Origin: JAPORK01 sp026710285
GTDB taxonomy: Bacteria > Pseudomonadota > Gammaproteobacteria > Pseudomonadales > Endozoicomonadaceae
Direction of reading: 5' to 3'
DNA: 64,000 nucleotides
Assembly (NCBI GenBank): GCA_965201045.1
Contig: OZ241746.1
Span: forward strand, 3,534,001-3,598,000
The position numbers and the translations under genes were made by a program. Of this stretch, positions 49,599-58,613 are shown piece after piece; the first letter of the stretch is position 1; the number at the start of each line of letters is the position of its first letter. Under the pieces are notes generated by a model. That model was given only the letters and a program-made list of their open reading frames with translations, had not been told where the DNA came from and did no database searches.

Positions 49599-50026
49599 CT
49601 GAAGATCCATGATATGATGAGCATCACAATAACGATTGCTGATACAAAGCAACGTGTACGAAAATAGTCTTGTGTAATGAAGTTGTGTTGCAAAAGTCTG
49701 TGATCAATCAGTAACAGAACAATGAAAGCAGCTACAAAAATGATGATAAGTGGTTTAAATGGTAACACTATAAAGAGCAGCCACAGAATAACAGCAAATA
49801 TATTGCTGAGTATTGGAAGATAGCAGCTCCATTTTCCTTTTATGTGCAAATGTTGCCCCCAGAGACTTCCTGCAATAAAATTAGTAATCACCAGAGAATA
49901 AATGCTCAGTATTTTTTCAATGCTACCAAACACCGGAAGCGTTTCTATGTTTAGCACTAAACACAGAGCACAAATAATGAAAGGCAGTGTTCCTGCGTAT
50001 GTGAGGTAAGGATACATTTTTTTCAT
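49595..50026 (-). CDS. DUF3429 family inner-membrane protein
   Basis: This 143-residue, very hydrophobic protein has about five membrane segments. The pattern PYLTYAGTLPFIICALCL, then YSLVITNFIAGSLWGQHL near the middle, is characteristic of DUF3429, a family of unknown function often found beside photolyase/cryptochrome gene sets. The start has a good Shine-Dalgarno (GAGGT, seven bases upstream). It is the first gene of the - strand operon, and its stop overlaps the next start (ATGA). Confidence 0.8.
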   Translation of the reverse strand: MKKMYPYLTYAGTLPFIICALCLVLNIETLPVFGSIEKILSIYSLVITNFIAGSLWGQHLHIKGKWSCYLPILSNIFAVILWLLFIVLPFKPLIIIFVAAFIVLLLIDHRLLQHNFITQDYFRTRCFVSAIVIVMLIISWIFR

Positions 50027-50502
50027 GTTTTACCTCAGCAGTAATAATTTTATTTGAGTAGCCATATCCTTATTGAATACCTTATGACGTTTAATCCCAG
50101 ATACTTTTTGTATCATAGCCTTTTTCTATAATGGTATTACTATTTTTTGTAATGCTCCAGATGTAACCTCATTTACGCCTGACAACTCGTTTATTATTTT
50201 ACAATCAGCCTGACAATGAACTGTCCAATGTAAACTAATGAATGACGAACAGGCGCTTATGGAATATTTTATAATTGCATTTATTATAAGGTTATGAGTG
50301 GTGTCTGGCAATAATTCATTTAAAAGGGAAGGTTTTAAGGTTTTATAGAATAATTTCAAGGCTATTATCCTGAAAACAGGCATGCAGTTGTTATGAATAA
50401 GAGTTATTACGTTATACCAACTGCAAACCAGTAAATCAGTACAGGATCAGTCATAGCAAATGACCCATCATCCTGTACAATCAGTCTGTTACAATTTTTC
50501 TG
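50027..50502. other. Intergenic region upstream of the photolyase operon
   Basis: No supported gene. An 85-codon - strand ORF (50126-50383) has no homology that I recognise, no ribosome-binding site and unusual composition, so it is not called. The operon promoter is expected near 50050-50150, but no strong site was found. A 9-bp perfect inverted repeat lies at 50439-50478. Confidence 0.45.
50439..50478. repeat. Perfect 9-bp inverted repeat GTACAGGAT / ATCCTGTAC
   Basis: The two arms (50439-50447 and 50470-50478) are separated by 22 bases, just past the stop of the Cys-rich gene on the - strand. There is no T-run on either side, so it is not a typical intrinsic terminator. It could be a binding site or the scar of a small element. 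Confidence 0.35.
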
Positions 50503-51000
50503 TCAATGAAATGGTTTATTTACTGAGTCATATAGCGCTCTCATACTCTTACCATCCATCTTTAAGTAACATTCTGTTGTATATGCATCGGTCAGTTTAC
50601 ATCTATATGCCTGTACTCCTATCATTTTAGTCAGATGCTGTTCAGTTGCAGCCGGATTTCCACCGCTAAAAACGCAGTCTCCTCCATTTACCGGAGCATT
50701 TATATCACCATTTACACATTCGGCTGCAATTAAGAATTTATCTCTTTTAAAATAATTATTAATTCTAACATTTGAAGGTATCGGAGCGGTTTCAAGAAGT
50801 TTAGCAGCTGAGCTACCCCGAGGTTTTTGACTGCCATAATTTATACATGTGGCTCCGGCACTGCATGTCAGATTTGATTCATATCCAACACAGGTAGAAC
50901 CGACATCACAAAACATGGTTGTTTTATAACCAGAACATGTTTGATTACCCGAGCACTGAACTTTAGCATGAGATGCTGCATTTACCAGACACGCCGTAAA
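50503..51000 (-). pseudogene. Small Cys-rich exported protein, 5' end removed by IS605-type element
   Basis: The frame is open from the edge of the IS element. It first reads TACLVNAASHA, the end of a signal peptide, then a Cys-rich stretch with a repeated pattern (KVQCSGNQTCSGYKTT, FCDVGSTCVGYES, TCSAGATCINYGS), then a domain with ECVNGD, GDCVFSGG and TTECYLKMDGKS. Every repeat has two Cys spaced by four or five residues, suggesting disulfide bonds outside the cytoplasm. The start codon and most of the signal peptide are missing. An internal ATG at 50916 would yield a 137-residue protein with no export signal. Family unknown. Confidence 0.6.
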
Positions 51001-51123
51001 GCCTCGCCCTTCAGGGCGGGGATATAAGGCGGTTTTTTTTAGTTTCTGTTGACATTTTTGCCTGAAATAATTAGAATCCAGTCGCTAAATAGCGCATGAA
51101 ACCTATACAATTGACGTTCTTGC

Positions 51124-52179
51124 ATGGAAAAGACAAAGACACTTAAAGTAAGAGTTAAAGACAAACACGCAAAACAGCTTAGTAAGATGGCAGGTGCGGT
51201 TAATTTTGTCTGGAACTACATAAATGAACTTTCCTCTCGCTCAATTAGAGAGCGTGGAGAGTTTTTTTCTGCATACGATATAGACAAATATACCAAAGGT
51301 GCAAACAAAGAGCTGGGTTTGCATAGTCAAACGCTTCAGTGCGTAGCGAAAGAATACGTAAAAGCCAGAAAGCAATTTAAAAAGAGCAGGCTCAACTGGA
51401 GAAAAACAAAAGGTGTCAGGCGTTCACTGGGTTGGATTCCTGTTAATACAAAAGCCTCTGGCTGGAAAAACGGACAGATATACCACAACGGGAACTACTT
51501 CGGTGTATGGGATTCCTTCGGATTAAGCAACTACAAATTCAGAACAGCTTCTTTCAATGAAGATGCCCGTGGACGCTGGTATTTTAACGTGGTCGTTTCT
51601 GTTAAGCCGGAACAGTCAATAGGGACTTCTTCTGTTGGTATAGATTTAGGCTGCAAAGAAGCGGCTACGGACTCAAACGGAAGCGGTGTTACAGGCAGAA
51701 ACTACAGGGCTTTTGAACAAAAATTAGCTGTAGCACAACGGGCTAAAAATAAGGCTCGTACTAAAGCAATACATGCAAAAATCAAGAACAAGAGGAAAGA
51801 TGAACTACACAAATACAGCCGCAAACTGGTCTCAGAAAATGCTGCAATATTTGTTGGCAACGTAAAATCTGCTGCTATTGCAAAAACTAAACTAGCCAAA
51901 TCTGCATTAGATGCAGGGTGGCATATGCTAAAGACTATGCTGGAATACAAGTGCGATCACGCAGGCGTAGTCTTTGAAGAGCTAAACGAAAAGTACACAA
52001 CCCAAACCTGTTCGTACTGTAAAGAAATATCAGACAGTAGTCCGAAAGGTAGAGCAGGTTTAGGAATAAGAGAATGGGTCTGTAAATGTGGAGCGGTATT
52101 GAACAGAGATGTTAATGCTGCCAGAAACATTCTTGCGCTCGGGCATGAGCGTCTCGCAGGAGGAATCCCCTTCCTTTAG
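51124..52179 (+). CDS. tnpB: TnpB RNA-guided nuclease (IS605 type) with altered RuvC-II site
   Basis: This 351-residue protein has RuvC-I as GIDLGCKEA (Asp174), a four-Cys zinc finger (Cys296, 299, 320, 322) and RuvC-III RDVNAARN (Asp329), with the usual LDAGW and LEYK motifs between. The usual RuvC-II Glu is absent: the segment reads IFVGNVKSA (242-250) where most TnpB have a VxEDL-like block. A conserved Glu in FEELNEKYTTQTC (from 284) could take over, as reported for TnpB/Fanzor groups with a rearranged active site. TnpB cuts DNA guided by an RNA from the right end of its element and helps retain the element. Intact frame, so it may be active. Confidence 0.85.
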   Translation: MEKTKTLKVRVKDKHAKQLSKMAGAVNFVWNYINELSSRSIRERGEFFSAYDIDKYTKGANKELGLHSQTLQCVAKEYVKARKQFKKSRLNWRKTKGVRRSLGWIPVNTKASGWKNGQIYHNGNYFGVWDSFGLSNYKFRTASFNEDARGRWYFNVVVSVKPEQSIGTSSVGIDLGCKEAATDSNGSGVTGRNYRAFEQKLAVAQRAKNKARTKAIHAKIKNKRKDELHKYSRKLVSENAAIFVGNVKSAAIAKTKLAKSALDAGWHMLKTMLEYKCDHAGVVFEELNEKYTTQTCSYCKEISDSSPKGRAGLGIREWVCKCGAVLNRDVNAARNILALGHERLAGGIPFL

Positions 52180-52197
52180 GGAGGGGAGGATGTCAAT
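52100..52197 (+). ncRNA. Predicted omega (reRNA) scaffold at the right end of the IS605-type element
   Basis: In TnpB elements the guide RNA overlaps the tnpB 3' end and stops at the element boundary, taking its guide from flanking DNA. Here the GC-rich end of tnpB and the CCCCTTCC/GGGAGGGG hairpin (52169-52190) fit that arrangement. The guide would be the first bases after about 52197. Only position and hairpin support this. Confidence 0.4.
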
Positions 52198-52581
52198 AAA
52201 TCGTATAGCGTTTGGATACTTTTGCTACCCAGCCGCAGGACACACTCTGTGACAGCTGTATTTTTCTATTTTATATCATAGACCCTACAGTCCATGGAAT
52301 AGTTTCTGAAATTTTTTTCATTCAGACAGCTTTAGCATAGTCAATTTTTTTTTATGGCAATCTGGTTAAGAAATATTTTTTTAACTGTTCAAGTATAACT
52401 TTATTTATCAGACAGAGATAGTTTTTTTGAATCTATGTTATGGATTATTTATAGCAAAATTTATTCTTTTTCATTTGATACTAATGAAACAAAAATGAAA
52501 TTTAACCGTCAAATATTTATAGCCTATATAACTATTTTTTCATTTTTAAAAATTAAAATAATATTCCTTTAAGGTGTTTGC
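52198..52581. other. Intergenic region before RHS copy 6
   Basis: This is 384 bp of AT-rich DNA without a supported gene. From about 52477 (TGATACTAATGAAAC) to the ATG it is also found before copy 7 (58508-58613), so this last 105 bp is the duplicated upstream region, ending in the ribosome-binding site AAGGTG (52571-52576). Confidence 0.5.
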
Positions 52582-55500
52582 ATGTTTAGTTTATTTTTTT
52601 TTCATATGTTAAAAAACAACAAAATAAAATTCTTGAGTTGTTTTTTTTTGCTTTTTACAATGAGTATTTGCCAGGCATCTGAGGTTGCTAGTAAAAACAG
52701 AAACAATACCAAACAGTTAATAAAGCAGATGCATCACTATTTTAAAAATAATAATAGTAAAAAGGAGAAGAGTAGCACGACTGATTCAGCTAAAAAAAAT
52801 CATCAACACAAAATAACTCTTTTCAATGCGATGCAGGGAAATAATGCAGCTCCATGGTCTGATGCTTTCAACTTTCAAAAAGTAGCAGGTACACAGGTTG
52901 ATCCAAGAACAGGTACATTCATTGCTTATATTAAAACAGGAAACTTAATTAGTAATCTGGATCATGGACCTAATATCAATTTACAGATTAACTATAGCAG
53001 TAACAGCAAGGCAAATCCTGATGGTTTAGGTTTGGGGTGGAGCTGGAATCTGACTCATTTTAATCCGGTTAATAATCAGCTGACAACTTCGCAGGGACAA
53101 AATTTCAGTTTGCAAGAGGATCATTCAGGTCACTGGTGGCCACGTTATCATAAAATAAGGGATATGCAAATTACCGGTAATAAGAAAACGTATTTCACTA
53201 TTACCTATATTAACGGGCTAAAGGAAATACTCAATCATGCTGGTTATGAAGTTCGTTTGGAGCAACAAGATGGTAAAGGCGTGACATTTTCTTATATCCA
53301 TGGTACACACTTATTAAGCATGATTACTGATGATCTGGGACATAAAATAGTTCTGAATCGAAAGGATAATTGTTTGACAGTAACCAGTTATAACAGTAAT
53401 GGAAAACCCGTTAATATTCATATTCGCTATAGTAATGATGAGTTGAAAAGTGTTACTTTGCCTGATAATAAACATCAACATGAACAGGGTATTTATCTCT
53501 CTTATTCGCTTTTTAATTTTAATCATTTGCTGACCCGTGTTGTTTATCCAACCGGCTTAACAAAAAATATTGACTATGACTGCCATGAAGCAATGAAAAT
53601 GCCATTATTCTACAGCAATCACGGAGATGCTTTGTGTGTGGTAACCTCTCAGTCAGTAAATCTCGGTATGTCGAAACCCCCAATGGTTACCCGCTATGCT
53701 TATGATCAGATCAATAGTAATAACCATAATTATCTGGGTTTCAATTCAGGTCTGGATACAATGCCCGGTATGAAGGGGGATATTTTATTTGAAGCACCGG
53801 CTGATTATACTTATAGCACATCAGAAGACAACGGTTTAGTAAAAATCATGCGCACTTATAATAAATACCATCTGCTGATTGATACTAAATTGTTGAGTGA
53901 TAAGACAGAAAAAATCCTTGCAGAAACACATAGTTTTTTTTGTAATACCGAGCAGTATGATGGTTGTGCACATACCCGTTTTGAAGATTTACCGGTCACC
54001 TATACGTTACCACTGAAAATAGAAACGGATACATGGGGTGAGAATTCCGGTAATCCGGCAGTTGATATTACGACACAATCATACGATAACGAAGGAAGAG
54101 TTGTTGAACAAACGGATGCTTACGGACGCAGAGAAGAGATAAAGTATTGTCCGGTACAGGGTGATAGTTTTTGTCCTGCGGCTCCTCCAAAATGGTCACT
54201 TAATGTATTGACAGAATCAGTGACTCATTATCCTTCTGATAAAAAAATCACCGGTTCTGCAGTGTTACCGATGAAGACCAGTTACAGTTTTTATCAGAAA
54301 GAACCCAATATTAATAAAAAAGGTTACATTTTGGTATTAGATAAGCAGATATTAAAGTCGGGCAATTATCAGAATATAACCACACGACAATACTATAATG
54401 ATCCTAATGATTATGCAACGTACGGTCTATTAAAAAAATTAACCTTTAGTGAAGATAAAAAACCGGCTGATACAAAATCACCCAAGCTAATCCGTGAGTA
54501 TCATTATAGTATCAGTGCAGATCATAAAACCAAAACCTCATATAGTACGTTTGGAGAAGCAGGGGGTGATCAACGACGATCACCTTCAGTTACAGTGAGT
54601 CTCTTTACCCATCAGACATTGCAAATGATCGATGCTTCTGGTAACAATATTACCCGTTACTACTATGATAACCAGGGACGGTTGATACAGGCTGATTCGG
54701 CAGTGGGTACCACTTTTGCTGTCAGTAAACACTATAGTTATAGCGTATCACCCCTGTTGAATCAGGTGGTTGTTACCAGTCCAAATGGTCTGCAGCAGAA
54801 AATAATTTTTGACAGAGCAGGGAGAAAGCTAGAAAAATTTACTGAGGCAATCAATGCCAGTGGAAAAGCAGAACCTGGTCAATGGAAACTGGCGGGTCGG
54901 GTAATTTATGATGTTTACGGAAGAGTTGCTGCAACAAAAGCATATGATTATCGTAAAAATTCATTGAATCGACCAAAACAGCTTACGACAACTTATGATT
55001 ATACTGCAACTGGACGTATGCTGCGTAAACATCTGCCAGACGGAGAGACAGCAGTTAAAGACTATAATGATCCTGATCGTTGTGTAGTCAGTTATGAACT
55101 GAATAAAAAAGTAGATCATTCAACGATTACGATTGTGCATGGTAATGTATTAGATAAACCGGTCAAACAAATTTTATTACCGGAAGCGGCGGGTTTACCA
55201 CTTTCAGCTAAACAGTACTGTGTGACAGACTATAATAGGTCCCAAGCAAAAATAACAACGGTCACTTATGATGCCTGGGGACGAAAAATTGCATCAACAG
55301 ATCCTGCCGGAAGAACCGTTACCATTCATTATGATGACCGTGGTCGTGTAAGTGAAGTCGTTGATCCGATAGGTGATAAAGTACAAAGTGTCTACAATTT
55401 TATGGGTAAAGTTGTAGAAAAATGGGAAGAACCTGCTAAAGACGATCACCGCTATTTACTGTTTTCTGCACAATATAACATGGCAGGAGAACCCGTGTGG

Positions 55501-58239
55501 CAAGCCGGAGAAGATGGTAAGCGGACTTTATACACTTACACCAATGATGGTAAAGTCGATACAGTCACCACACCGACAGGCAATGTCATCACTTACCAAT
55601 ATAATGTACTGGGTCTTCCCGTCAGCAAGTGGCTTAATGGTAAATTACTGGAACAAATGCACTACAATCCATTGACTACACAACCTGACCAAGTAACTGA
55701 TAATACAGGTACAACCCTGTGGACTTATAGTGATGATGGAAAAGTTCAGCAGTTAATACACCATGCAAAAGATAATGTAAGTGCTGACTACAAAATAACC
55801 TGGACTTATGATCAAAACAGAAATGTTATTGCGATGAACAATCCTTCCGGTGGGCAAACAAAGACTACATATGATGATTTTGGACGTATCAGTTCAGTCA
55901 GCTATCAAATGACCAATGGCAAAGAGCAGCTGTTATCTGCCCCAACGTATGATGATTTTTCCCGTATTATTGCAATTAAATATGGTAGCGGCATAGAACG
56001 CAGTATTGAGTACAATAATTATGATCAACAGAAGTATATTGTGGACCGGTTATCAGGTAAACCACTGTCATCATCGGAGTATAATTATGATGTTGAAGGC
56101 AATATTACCACGCTGGTGCATAATGCAGGTGATCAGCAGGCAGTATTAAATTATCGTTACGATAAACTGGATAATCTGACCTCTGTAGTTTGTACCGGTT
56201 CGGCAGGATTATCCTTATGTCCAAGGGATACGCATTTTAAGGGTTCAGGTCTTGATAAAGCGCCTGTTATTACCCGGCAGGATTATACCTTTAATGGTTT
56301 AAACCGAATGACAAAAGTAACAGAAGTGTTAACGGATATAACACAGCAAAAAACATTGAATAAAGTCATCAGTTATGGTTATGGTGACGCTCAGGCACCA
56401 CTACGTTTGCAACAGATAAGCACTCAATGGAATAATAATACATCGGTTGTTAATCACTTTAGCTATGATGTAACCGGTAATATAATCACTGATGGTGATG
56501 GTAATCAAATGACTTACAATGCTTTTCACCAGATAACACATGTTACAACACCTGATGGAAAGCAGAGTCAGTATGTTTATGATGGTAGTGAACGTGAGGT
56601 CAAACAAATAATTAATACAGATGATACACGATATATGTTTTATATAGGTAAAAGTTTGGTTGGTGAAAAAACTGATAATTTACAGCAGAATGAACATACT
56701 ATAACACCTTTGAGTGTAGCTAAAGCAGTTGATGGTGTTATTCATGAATATTATGAAAAAAATTATAAAAGTGATGTGACCAGTGTATTAACAAAATCCA
56801 ATGACAAAAATAGTCCCTGGACTGTTAGTCAGCATAATGTTTACAGCCCTTATGGTATGCAGTGGCATAGTAAGATAAAAAACGCTTCACAACCGCTGTA
56901 TCTGCGTACTTTAATAGGGTTTGATGGTGAACAACATGATCCGGTTACAGGCTGGCAATTTTTAGGTGCAGGGCACAGGACTTATAATCCGGGTGGACGC
57001 TATTTTGTTAGTGAAGATCCTGCCGGTGACGGATATGCCTTTGGTAGTAATAACCCCATTATGCATACAGATCCCAGCGGAAATATGCCTAAATGGCTGG
57101 GTCTCGTCATGCATGTTATGAAGTATGCAGGTACCCTGGGGATGGCTGCATTACATAAAAAATGGGCAAATACGGTGGGAACCGCTCTGATGGTTACACT
57201 TGCAACGATATCCATAGGTGCAGGATTTGCAGCAGGTGGCTTTGAACCACTGGTCATTGCTGGTGCAGTGGGTTTATCTGCTGCCGCTGGCAGTGTCATG
57301 GTTACGGCTGCGGCGATACCTGCGAATAAAGGTTTAAATATTGCCAGTGCTGTTGCTGGTGGAATAGAGATGGGGCTATCTATAGCTTCTGCAGTAGCAT
57401 CTATTTCTACTATTGCTGCTGTTGCAAAAGCACTATATGCAGGGATCACATTTAATATAAGTTTCGCGGATGCCGGGGTTGGAGCAGGAGAAGTATTATC
57501 TACTGCTGGTGAAGCTGCCGCAGGGCTTGAGGGAACTATTCAGGCGACAGCAACTGCAATTGAAGATTCTACTGAAGTATCAGCTGAAGTAGGTAGTACA
57601 GCAGCCGGAGTGGAAACCGGAGTGAGTGGTGCTACTGCTGCGACAGAGGAAGCTGAAGAAGCTGCTCCTGTTATGAGTGCTACAGAACAAAGGTTACGAA
57701 CATTATTTCCTGATCAGATTGAAGGTGAGGGGGCTAAGGCTGTATTTCATATAAGATCACTTGATGATTTTGCCATGGTGATGAGAGGTATAACTGAGGA
57801 TTTTGTTTTGCCAAATGATCCGGGAGATCAATTATTTATAATACTTGCTACGGCAGAGCGAGAGGGGGAGGGAATTGATTTGAATAAGTTCTGCGCATTT
57901 TTAGATGCTGCAAAAAGGATGCCAATCAATAATCCATCAGCACAGGTAGGTCCGGAATATGAAAACATCATGCGCGGTACTAAATTTTATTTTGGTTATT
58001 TAGATGACGTAATGAAGAGAGGAAACGGTGTATTTCTTATTAATCGGGGTGGTGTCTTACCAGTTAGAGTATATATTTCCGGGTCTCCAACAAGCGGAAG
58101 CTGGAGTGCCATTGCTCCTTTTGGATCGATGCAGTTTGCAACAAAGCTTATTGTTTTTTCGGATGTAGATCCTTTAACGCTGTTTGATAAAGTCGAAGGT
58201 GTGAATCTAAAAGAGGCTGGTGCGATGATTTTCAGGTAA
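52582..58239 (+). CDS. Giant secreted RHS/YD-repeat protein with a different C-terminal domain, copy 6
   Basis: This 1885-residue protein has a Sec signal peptide (hydrophobic 16-30, cleavage CQA-SE). The APWSDAFNF and VDPRTGTF segment, YD repeats and RHS core (about 1443-1500: GFDGEQHDP, SEDPAGDG, HTDPSGN) align with the first array but at lower identity. After the core come an Ala/Gly-rich hydrophobic region with AAAIPANKGLNIA, then an Ala/Glu/Thr-rich linker (about 1630-1700). The C-terminal domain of about 180 residues (FPDQIEGEGAKAVFHIRSL, PGDQLFIILATAERE, FGYLDDVMKRG, VRVYISGSP) has no similarity that I see to the Cys/His domain and is unrecognised. The start has a good AAGGTG site. No immunity gene follows. 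Confidence 0.92.
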   Translation: MFSLFFFHMLKNNKIKFLSCFFLLFTMSICQASEVASKNRNNTKQLIKQMHHYFKNNNSKKEKSSTTDSAKKNHQHKITLFNAMQGNNAAPWSDAFNFQKVAGTQVDPRTGTFIAYIKTGNLISNLDHGPNINLQINYSSNSKANPDGLGLGWSWNLTHFNPVNNQLTTSQGQNFSLQEDHSGHWWPRYHKIRDMQITGNKKTYFTITYINGLKEILNHAGYEVRLEQQDGKGVTFSYIHGTHLLSMITDDLGHKIVLNRKDNCLTVTSYNSNGKPVNIHIRYSNDELKSVTLPDNKHQHEQGIYLSYSLFNFNHLLTRVVYPTGLTKNIDYDCHEAMKMPLFYSNHGDALCVVTSQSVNLGMSKPPMVTRYAYDQINSNNHNYLGFNSGLDTMPGMKGDILFEAPADYTYSTSEDNGLVKIMRTYNKYHLLIDTKLLSDKTEKILAETHSFFCNTEQYDGCAHTRFEDLPVTYTLPLKIETDTWGENSGNPAVDITTQSYDNEGRVVEQTDAYGRREEIKYCPVQGDSFCPAAPPKWSLNVLTESVTHYPSDKKITGSAVLPMKTSYSFYQKEPNINKKGYILVLDKQILKSGNYQNITTRQYYNDPNDYATYGLLKKLTFSEDKKPADTKSPKLIREYHYSISADHKTKTSYSTFGEAGGDQRRSPSVTVSLFTHQTLQMIDASGNNITRYYYDNQGRLIQADSAVGTTFAVSKHYSYSVSPLLNQVVVTSPNGLQQKIIFDRAGRKLEKFTEAINASGKAEPGQWKLAGRVIYDVYGRVAATKAYDYRKNSLNRPKQLTTTYDYTATGRMLRKHLPDGETAVKDYNDPDRCVVSYELNKKVDHSTITIVHGNVLDKPVKQILLPEAAGLPLSAKQYCVTDYNRSQAKITTVTYDAWGRKIASTDPAGRTVTIHYDDRGRVSEVVDPIGDKVQSVYNFMGKVVEKWEEPAKDDHRYLLFSAQYNMAGEPVWQAGEDGKRTLYTYTNDGKVDTVTTPTGNVITYQYNVLGLPVSKWLNGKLLEQMHYNPLTTQPDQVTDNTGTTLWTYSDDGKVQQLIHHAKDNVSADYKITWTYDQNRNVIAMNNPSGGQTKTTYDDFGRISSVSYQMTNGKEQLLSAPTYDDFSRIIAIKYGSGIERSIEYNNYDQQKYIVDRLSGKPLSSSEYNYDVEGNITTLVHNAGDQQAVLNYRYDKLDNLTSVVCTGSAGLSLCPRDTHFKGSGLDKAPVITRQDYTFNGLNRMTKVTEVLTDITQQKTLNKVISYGYGDAQAPLRLQQISTQWNNNTSVVNHFSYDVTGNIITDGDGNQMTYNAFHQITHVTTPDGKQSQYVYDGSEREVKQIINTDDTRYMFYIGKSLVGEKTDNLQQNEHTITPLSVAKAVDGVIHEYYEKNYKSDVTSVLTKSNDKNSPWTVSQHNVYSPYGMQWHSKIKNASQPLYLRTLIGFDGEQHDPVTGWQFLGAGHRTYNPGGRYFVSEDPAGDGYAFGSNNPIMHTDPSGNMPKWLGLVMHVMKYAGTLGMAALHKKWANTVGTALMVTLATISIGAGFAAGGFEPLVIAGAVGLSAAAGSVMVTAAAIPANKGLNIASAVAGGIEMGLSIASAVASISTIAAVAKALYAGITFNISFADAGVGAGEVLSTAGEAAAGLEGTIQATATAIEDSTEVSAEVGSTAAGVETGVSGATAATEEAEEAAPVMSATEQRLRTLFPDQIEGEGAKAVFHIRSLDDFAMVMRGITEDFVLPNDPGDQLFIILATAEREGEGIDLNKFCAFLDAAKRMPINNPSAQVGPEYENIMRGTKFYFGYLDDVMKRGNGVFLINRGGVLPVRVYISGSPTSGSWSAIAPFGSMQFATKLIVFSDVDPLTLFDKVEGVNLKEAGAMIFR

Positions 58240-58613
58240 TTCTCTGGTAACAGTTCAGGGCAAGATCATACTTTGAAAACTTTGGTTTTTTTCTCAACAG
58301 CTTCTTTGCGAAGGATCTGTCTCTTCGTTACATTTTTTTAAGTTCCGGTTTTATATCAAAAAGTTTGGTATATTCAGTAACAGGCAACCTGCCAGGATAA
58401 AAATAAGAACTTTAAAAGGTGGCTGAGACAGGTTATTGATCAGGGCTATTCATGTGAAAAAGCGGCACAAAGTTTGAGTATTCGTGCTCCCATCTCCTGT
58501 TGAACTTGATACTAATGAAACAAAATCGATATTTAACCATCAAACATTTATATCTTATATAACTATTTTTTTCATCTTTAAAAATTCAAATAATATTTCT
58601 TTAAGGGGTTTGC
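58240..58613. other. Spacer between RHS copies 6 and 7
   Basis: This 374-bp spacer contains an IS3-type transposase scrap (58381-58503) joined to the duplicated upstream region of the RHS gene (58508-58613). The ribosome-binding site is AAGGGG, five bases before the ATG. No immunity gene is seen. Confidence 0.55.
58381..58503 (+). pseudogene. IS3-type OrfA (helix-turn-helix) scrap
   Basis: Forty codons read KNFKRWLRQVIDQGYSCEKA, then AQSLSIRAPISC and a stop. The QVIDQGYSCEKAAQSLSI part is the typical start of the helix-turn-helix of IS3-family OrfA proteins (VxEGYSVxEAARxLGI). Nothing of OrfB is present. It ends exactly where homology to the copy 6 upstream region begins, so it marks an old insertion or duplication boundary. 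Confidence 0.5.

Larger units (their letters stand above)
51001..52197 (+). mobile_element. IS200/IS605-type element carrying only tnpB
   Basis: The left end has a subterminal hairpin (CGCCC-TTCA-GGGCG, 51005-51018) and the right end has CCCCTTCC-TTT-AGGGAGGGG just after the tnpB stop, as expected for single-strand transposition by TnpA. No tnpA gene is present, so movement would need a TnpA in trans. The element truncates the Cys-rich gene on its left. Exact ends are estimated from hairpins. Confidence 0.75.

Noticed and set aside
50126..50383. 85-codon - strand ORF
   Set aside because: No ribosome-binding site, no recognisable motif or homology, and it lies in a region with many short chance ORFs.
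57000..57449. 149-codon - strand ORF opposite the RHS C-terminal linker, repeated at 63029-63478
   Set aside because: It is an Ala/Pro-rich shadow of the Ala/Gly-rich RHS segment and has no start signal; it is present in both copies only because the gene is duplicated.
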